Positions 27,201 to 36,200 of a DNA stretch of 64,000 bases are shown piece after piece. The number at the start of each line of letters is the position of its first letter. Position 1 is the stretch's first letter. This DNA is from Gavia stellata (Eukaryota > Chordata > Aves > Gaviiformes > Gaviidae). The stretch is taken from positions 14,918,155-14,982,154 of the forward strand of contig NC_082596.1 in the NCBI RefSeq assembly GCF_030936135.1, in the 5' to 3' direction. The translations under genes and the position numbers were made by a program. Below the pieces are notes generated by a model that searched no databases, was not told where the DNA came from, and saw only the letters and a list, made by a program, of their open reading frames with translations.

Positions 27201-30200
27201 AACAAACTTGTATAGTGTTAATAAATACAAAATGACACAAGTATGTATGGTAAGAAGACAAACCCACTGAAGTGAGAAAAATTTGCATGGGCTTCAAGGA
27301 GCTTTGGGTGAGGTCTTTGATATTTGCATTAGTAGGAGACAGAGCCAAAAGGGACAGGAGAAATGGGATGCTTGAAACTGTCCAATTTATTCACAGAGAG
27401 ACTATTTAAGGTCATATCAAGCTATTCTCATCTGTGCTTGTTCTGTACATCATAAATAACCACTGAAGGGAATAATTACTGTTGGGGTTACTTCATAAAG
27501 AAGAAGATGCTATTTGAATTTTAGAATAACAGGAAATAGAGTTATATATTAAGCTTGAAATAAATTTTACTGTTCATACTAGATGAGATTCTCATGACAA
27601 GCAATATCATATTTCACCAGAAGATTGGCTCCTCGCAGCCAGACAAAATGAACTCCTTTTTTCCCCTCTCAGAATATTTCAAATGTTTTCATATATACAT
27701 TCGGACAGAGTTATCAAGTTATTATGTGCCTAATTATACAATAATACCAATTTGATCTTAGGTGGGAATTAATACTGCAAGTCTATCTTGCAGTCAAGAC
27801 GATATGAAATTACTATTATGTATACGCACACATGTGATTCTTTCACTACTCAAGGTGCACCCAGTGGGGAAGTACAGGCAATGGGATTTTTTAATGCGGG
27901 TTCAAAGACTGCTTTTATACTATTCACGGTGGTATTCAGTGCTTACTGTATGAAGTGGTAAAGCAAAACACAGAACTAAAAGCAATACTTCTGTTGTAGC
28001 AACTCTCCAATGGTTCCTGAAAATACTGATTTTTCCCTTCTGTTTAACTTAACCCTGGGAACCAGATTTAAAGTACTGACTTAATAAAATCTATACAATG
28101 GCCAAGTTAAATAAAAAAGCTGATTATTTTCAGAATATCACACAAGTCATATGTGTTATGATCTGACCTTCTGGAGCTGGTTTACTCGCATTTGTTTTTT
28201 CTGGATCCTTCACCTTGGATTTACTTGTTTCTTTTCTTCTCTCTATATCTTTAACTGAAAAGTAAAAGGGGGAAAAAATAGTCAATCAAACTAGAAACAA
28301 GGCAGTCAGAAGCACGTAATTTTCTTTTTCCAGATAAAGAAGTTACACACAACATCTTGTGATATGCTTAGGTAACAAGTGGCTGTTTTCCCTCCCTCCC
28401 TTTAGGTTTATTCTTTTTATTAATCTTTCCCCATCCTATTATCATTAAAGTTCTCAAAAGTGACTCTCCTCACAGAGGAGAGTCCAAATACAGTGACATC
28501 AGCACCTAAGCCCATGCTGACAAGATCCAGCACTGGAAATATAGTCCAGAAAACTGGCAAAGCTAGCTGGGGAAAGTCCAGCATTGCAGAGTCCCACTCC
28601 AAGTCATTCAACACAAAAGCACATAAGCCAGCTGTTACATTATCCTCTTAAAAGAATCAGCTTAGATCCCATGCCCAAATCTGTTCAGGGCACCAAATAC
28701 TCCCATGAGAGAAAAGTTGCTCCAAAGCTCAGACTTCAACAGTTTCCTGTCCCACAAGTGGGTGGGATACCTCTCTTATGTCCCAAATCTCTCATAACAG
28801 CCAAGCAAAACCCAGCTTGATTAGCAATTCCTAATACTGCATTAGTAGCCACTATCACTCCGCTCATAGTCTAGCAATGATTTTGCCAGAATCTTTCAAA
28901 GTCACCTATGAGGGAAAAAAAAAAAAAAAAAAAATCCTTTCAGAACTTCCTTAGAACTCTAATTGGTGTCAATGCCCCAGCTCTCCTCAATGGCCAGGAA
29001 CAGCTTAAAAGAATGAAACAGAGAATATCTTTCATAGCAAATAAAATTCTACTCCAATTAAAATCTTTAGTTTATGCAAAGCTGGATCATGACTGACATT
29101 CATCCAAGCAGGCACCGAGTCTTAGCCAAGATCAGAGTCTCTCTGTGCTACATTGTTTAAAAAACACTCTGAGAGGGGGAAAAGAAGGTTATCGGACTCT
29201 TGAAACATACAACATGAAATAGGCAATAAAAGTATTCTGTTTTACAGAAGTGGAACCAAAGCCAAACGGATTTTGCTAATTTACCCAATAGTATATGGAA
29301 TATCTGAAACAGACAATAGTGCTCTAAGTTCCAATCCAAAACATAATCACAAGACAATCCTAAGGTCTTTGGAAAACAACAAGCAACCGTCAAACATCTG
29401 AGTGTGACCTTCTCAGTGTGATAACCCTCTGCAGAACCTACAGCCCTTGCACTCCAGGTATAAAGGTAGGAAAACTGGTGAAAAAATAACTGAAGTTTTG
29501 ACTCCTCTCCTTACTAACACAGCATATGTACCTGTACATCACCTCTACCTTTAGCAAACGGTTGTGAAACTGATTCAGAAGCAAGTTCAGGTCCACAAGC
29601 TTGCTGAGGACTCAGCTTTTACCAAAATAGATCTTGATTAACTGGGTTATAGATAAAGCCACAATGACACCAGGTCTTACTCAGAAGTCTGGGTTTAATC
29701 CTTACCTAAACAAGTCTCCAACTAAAATAAGTAAAATTACCAGAATCCTACTAGTCAGAGGATGCCATTGCTTAGCCTTCGAAGAGCATTCCTTTGAGAA
29801 AAGGCTAAGAGGAAGCTAAGGAGCTGCTTGATGGCCTCCTCTAATGTTAGTGCTGTTGAACAGCAAGTCTCCAGAGAAACAGTACAAAAGTCTGAAAATG
29901 CTCATAGGAGACAAGTTGGTCACATCCTGACAGAGATTTCTGGATTTGGGAAAGCCATTTCTACCTGTCAAAATTCTAACCACATAGGAAGAACAGACAC
30001 CAGTTTTACTCACATATTTATACAGACAAAAAACTTACCTAGTGCATATTTTTACAGTTGCATTTTAAAAGGAAAAAATTCCCCAGTGACCTTTGTTAAT
30101 TATGTACTATGTACAGTAACTTACAAGCAGCACTACAATAAGAAAGGATATGTGGCTATATAGAGGAATACTCTTTTAATAATAAAATTTTATTGTAGGC

Positions 30201-33200
30201 TTGACAATTCTTTGCATATCAGTTACAACTCAGCAGCATCAAAAACAGACTTTCAATGCACTAAACCAGACGATATTCTCAAAGCTTTGTGTATGTTCTG
30301 TGAGCAAGCAGCTTACAGAAAGTAATCTGTGGTTTTGTGGGTTTCCTAACCGGGATAGAACTTAAAGTAGTAAACACACAGTTGCAGTGATGAAAAGCTA
30401 GAAAGACTTTGATACATACCACATCAAGCAGTCAGCATATTTTATCTTGTGCTGGTTCTAAGGCAAAGGTGGTTTAGCAATGACAGGGAGAAATATTTAG
30501 TGTCAAGGGAATTCAGTAGGCTTTCAACTGTACTCCCAGACTGTCACATTTTTGTTTTTATTGACCAAATCTCCATTGATCATATTTAACTGAACTGTTT
30601 AAGATGCAGATCAAGACAAATCAGCTAAAACATATATATCACTATGATATAGACATTAAGAGTGTGTGTAGGTCAGATGGAAGAGTCTTAAGCATAATTT
30701 GTTAGCACATTTGACAGCTGAAGACCAGTAAGAATTTAGCCTTTCATAGTATCATTGAACTAGCAACTAGTTGCCAGTTGGCACAGCTATAAGAATGTTT
30801 TAATAAAAAGTTGGACGAAGGGAAGGAGATGTTTTAAGTATCAGAATATAGCACTTCCCTTCTTGTTTCCACTCACCAAAGATTATTTTCCATGAGATAC
30901 TGGCTAATTTCATAACGGAATGGGGAAGAAAGGGATTCCAAACCAATGGAAACAAAGACAGCCCAAAGCAAGAATCTCCTGTGCAAGAGTGACTGGATCA
31001 ATTCAGGCCTCCTGTGTTTTCGTGTGTATGCGCCAGTTAAAAATCTGTGGCTCTCATTAGCCTTCCAACACAGAAGAAACTGTTTTTCCAGTGTCCCCCT
31101 TTGTGTCAGACTTTGTTACAATTTCATAAGCTACATTAAATATCTGATAAATTCTGCATGTCAGGCATAAGATGACACATACTTCTGAAATGGCCTTGTG
31201 CTGGCTTACTCTCCTTGTCTTCACTGAATGCAATGATCTGAAGGGCATAGTTTTGATCTGGAATAAGACCTTGAATAATTGCTTTGGTTGCAGTGTTTTG
31301 AAGAATTAATTGATTGGTTTTTCCACCTGTAAGAGAAAAGACAAAAAAAACCCACAAATACATAACCTTGTTTGCTTTTCTTACAGCACGGTAAATTGTA
31401 ATGACTTAAAACTACCTCAAGCTCTACAGTGACTCAAGTGTTCCCACTTTTGGAACTATCCATACAGCCAGGCCAGAGGGCATCCCAGTAAAGCAAGAAG
31501 TCAGGCAGCCTGACCAAAGACACAGACCAGTTGTCTTAGATAGAAACACTCTAAGATCAATCCATCAGCCTTTGTATCTGGGCCTCATGGAATAGCTACA
31601 GTGTCCAGCAAAACTATTAATTAAGAAAAAAAGAAACATTTGACAAAAAGCTGTCAAGTTTGGTAACATCATACCTACAGGCTTTTACACTGCTCTGTGA
31701 CTGGTTGCCAGCTCTGACCCTATCATACCCATGTCATCTCTGAATACTCTCTTTTTCCACTTCCTTTGGGCAAGGAAATTCTCATGTATAAATACAAATA
31801 TTAAACATTTCTATGTGTACATATACATAAAGATTGTATACAAATATGTATTTTAACCATATGTTAAATGTGTATCTATATCTAAATTTAAATATGTGTA
31901 AAAGTAGTACCTCTACACGGGTAGCCTGATATAGTCACTTTGTTGCCTATCTTCAAATTTAAAGTTTTCATTCAAAAAAAATTAACAGTTTGTTTTGTTT
32001 TTTTTAAGTTTGGTCTAAAATCTTTTTGGTCTTTTCTGGGGAGCTCACTATGGGAGAAGGCCCAGGCAGATCCATCTCAAAGCTTTGACTGTAATAGGGT
32101 TCCTATTGAGGAAGGCTCAAGGCTTTGTCTTGAATATTTCCTAGACTTCCTTACACCCCACTGGAAGAAACAAAGACAGATGATCAGTGATGATTCCCAA
32201 GGACTACATATGAAACATATCTAGCATCCACCCACTTCTACTACCTTAAGCATTCAATTCCCATATTGTATGCCTATGACCACCCTCTGGTGAGATTGAT
32301 TTCTCTCTTCTGTTGACCAGTCAATACTGTGTTATACACAGCTTGCTGACAGTTCCTTAGTCTGTGATGACACTAGCCTCTGAAAGGCCTCTGTGATGAT
32401 GCTTCAGCCTTAGGAAGACAGTTCTTTCACCTTAAAAGAGAACATACAGACTTTTGTTTTACCTGAACTTGGAGTGACAAGAAGCTTATATCCAGTGAAT
32501 TGCCCTTTGGGAGCTTTCCAAGAGATCTGTACACTGTCAGGACTGACTACATTATATCTTAGTCTTGTTGGCGGCGACACTGCAAGTGGGGAAAAAACCC
32601 AACACTTTAATTCAAGTAAAAAGCAACCACCATTTTTAAACAAAAATAAACACATATAGGAAGACAACACAAAATTTTAATGATAAAGGATGCAAGTTAT
32701 TCAAAATGTCACACACATCAGTTTATTAGTTTGTAAAATGACATCCCCAGGTGCACTACTTCCCTCAGGCATACCTTTTATTTACCTCTTTATAAAAACA
32801 AACTAACAACCTAACAGCAGAGGACAGAAAGACAAACAGTGTTAGATGTTAAGACTCTAGTTTAGCAGGCAAAGCTGTTAATAAAAATGCTCTTTGTTAA
32901 TATATAGGAATTAAAATTGCTCTCCTTGCTTACACTGACAATAGGCGTTACCTAGCCCCTTTACCTCGCATTACCTTGGGCGTTTCCCCACATTTAAGGT
33001 CACTCAGGGCCAAATTTTCAAAGCCTCAAGAAGACACAGTAACCAAGAGGAAAGATAGGCATGCACAAGGCAGAGGGAACATCAGCTGCCCAGTTTGTAA
33101 ACCTGGCCTAAGCAGCACACAGACTTGCTCAGCTGCAAGCACTGCTCCAGTCTCATCAAGACTAGCAGGCATGCACAGGCTAGTCAAGATTTAGACAGGG

Positions 33201-36200
33201 GCAATCTGGATGGTAAGCAAATCTGGCTTCTATTTATGTTGTGCCATCACCTAGGTTTCAAACAGAAGCAGTAGGTGAAATGAATAAAAGCATGAAATGA
33301 CTGAGAGGTGGTATTTCAGTGAAGCAATACACAGAGGAACAAATGGAAAATCCGCCCTACCTTGTTACTGCAATATCAGCAACTTTGTGTCTATGCACAT
33401 AAACTATTTTTTCACAGCTTTGCATCCCTCTGCTCAGGCAAGCTCCACTGACACTGGACAACACTCATTTCTGCTCTGCTTCAGGGAGCCACGTCCCACC
33501 TTCACAGCAAACACCTGAAGCAGAGCTGCTAGTTATACAGCCTGTAGTATCCAAGGCTGTCAATAAGGGGAAGTCTTCATATATTTGAACAGGGCTTGGC
33601 TCACAGAACTATCTAGAGGGAAAGAGGCAGCCAGGGAAGCTACTCGGAGGCTGAACAACAGAAAGGGCTAGAAAAGCTTAACAAACTGCTCCATCAACCT
33701 TACCCCTCCTCATCCCACTACCTCCACAGCCCCCTGAACTTTCTTCATTTTGCAAACCCTTGGTGTCTCTGCCACTACCACCCTTAAGGTTTCTGTTAAT
33801 TTCCCTTATTTCTTAGGCTTACTATCTGAAGGAGGGAAGTGGCAGTTTAATTTCCCCAGTGCCCAAGATAGCTCTTAATTGACTAGGCTCATGCCCACAG
33901 TTTGTTGGCCCACTAGATATAATAAACTAACAGTTCATGATACTTCTGAGATTTAAGGATTACAGCATACGGAACATCTGAGTCAACAGGCAGAATGTGC
34001 TAGCCAACAGTCTCTGGCCTCTCCATTTGACCTGCTGCACTCAATGCAGCTCTGGCACTAGCAGCAGCCAAAGACCTGTCCTGAACTCATTACTTTTTCC
34101 TACGTGCTTCTTTTTCCAAAAGCTTGGGGGAAGAAAGAAGAAGGAAAGAGGCAGGCTGCAGTTTTTTGAGATTTGGGGTGGTGGGTTTTTTTTCATGTCA
34201 TCTACCATTAAAAACATTTTGGATCTTAGAAGTAAAAATCTGGAGGTTTGACACAAGAGATGTATTCCCTTGCATCCAGCCTCTCAATCCATAAGGGACA
34301 GTTTTGCCAGACCAAAGGCAGGTTCCACAGTTCTCTGCCTTGAGGAACTTAACACCAGAACAGAGAAAAGAGAGTATATAAGCACCCAGAACAGCTTAGT
34401 AACACCTCCACATTCTCAAGGACTTCAGAGAACAAGCTCAAGAAGAGAGGCAAGGGGACAGAAACAGCAGGTAGCACACCAATTGCACACACTCAAAGTA
34501 GTTCTGATTCGCAGCACAGGGCTTACACCCAAACAGTGCGTTCCCCCAGTTGCTGGGCACAATCTTGTCAGACCTCATCTTCAGACTGCCTGTCACCTCC
34601 CTGAAGTTTAGAGAAAGAGAGGCTGCAAGCATGAGTGTATGCAGGAATCCCTGCAAATACAAAATCAGTTCTTTGAAAATTTGGCCCTCGGATTGCAAAA
34701 TGTTTTGCTGGGCAGGTTTCTGCAAGAACATTCAGCAGGCTATAATTGTAATAATATGACAGAGACTATGGCAAAAAGTTTTGAAAGCCAAGCAGACTGT
34801 AGTTATGGATTACAGCTTTTAATTTATCCTCAAGATTCATTCTGTCTATGAGCTATACGTAAATCACAATGAATTGGGGCTGAAGGAACCAAGAGTGACA
34901 AATCATACCTAGAAGTCTGCAAAATATGCAATTCCTTTTATTATTATTTCATCTAAGGAATAGCAAATGAATAGCTGAACAATGACAGCATGCAACTGTA
35001 AAAATGCTGCACATTTTACCAGGATTAAGTGGTAAATTTGTATGGGGATTAAGCAGAGCAGAGCGCAACAAAGTAACACCAAGGATTGAAAAAAAAAAAA
35101 AAAATCATGTCTTAGAATTTCAGAGTTTGTTTTCTCTGCCGTCTTCTTCCTTCCCCTGTCATTCCATTCTGTCCTACTTTCAACTTAACAGTTTATGAAA
35201 GCACCTTCTAACAAAGAAGCATAGTTGTGGCCTAATTGCTATTAACCATCACCAAACCAGGTAAATTTTGGTAGCCCCTAAAAAACAATCACAGATCTTA
35301 CAGGCAAAGAAGGACACAATCACCAAAAAGTTTTTCTGTTTACTACAGAGTTACAATGTAAAAGACTAGAAAAGTTGGGCCAGAATAGTCTTTACACAAC
35401 TAGTCAATTTTCACTGGGTACTTTTTGCATCAAAGGTGGCAGCGCAGGGGAACGGACATTCCCACACAGCGATTAACCATAAAGAAAATAATTATTCACC
35501 AGACAGATACTCAACTGTGTCTTAGTTGTGCAAAGACTAACGTTCTGGCATAGAAAAGTACATATAGCTAAGGAAGTTAAAAATCTAACACTTGAACAGA
35601 CAACAAAATATTGATGGGAATTACTACACATTCACCAACCTGAAGAGGATATCTTTATTTCTTTGGACCTTTATTGTCTGTGGAACAAAATCTCACTTCT
35701 TGCAGAAAGGAAAAAAAATTAATCCAAGCTGAGTCAGTTAACTGATAAAAATCAGTAGCTAGAGCCTGTTAAGTGGTTTTACAGGAATGCAAAAGTGAAT
35801 GGCCGTCAGCAACATTAGAGCAGTCACCCAAAAGAAAACTACAGACAAGTTCAAGGCTTTGGTTTATGCCACCAGGTAAATTAGCACCCCAAATACATGA
35901 CTCTTGGGGACAACTAGGGAAAGAGTGTTTTGAACTATTCAGTATCTTAATAGAAAGGGAAAATACCATAAATTGCGTATGTGCAGCTCCCTAAGACATC
36001 CAACAGTCTTAAGACTGGATACTAATTAAACCTTGTGGCTTCCAATTTACTTTTGTCATAAGAATTGAACAAATTAACATGCACTACAATTACTTAGCAA
36101 TTACAGTAGTAACACATGGAAATTATTGCTACACAAAGAAAAGTTTACATCTTTAAATACAGAAGGAAAATTCTTAAAGCAAGTTACTTTATGAATAAAT

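Larger units (their letters stand above)
5422..28167 (-). other. COL14A1 intron 5 (22.7 kb), rich in CR1 and LTR insertions
   Basis: The junction between the linker exon (28168-28254) and the first VWA exon (5266-5421) is in frame, so this whole stretch is intron in the inferred transcript. It contains CR1 pieces at about 12414-13140, 15002-15573, 17214-17856, 20729-21170 and 25296-26690, and a solo LTR at about 22153-22862. Short duplications at 8711-8749 and 20573-20631 are listed separately. The rest, including 5422-12413 and 26691-28167, is AT-rich with no coding similarity I can recognise. Small unannotated RNAs or enhancers cannot be excluded by eye. Confidence 0.8.
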
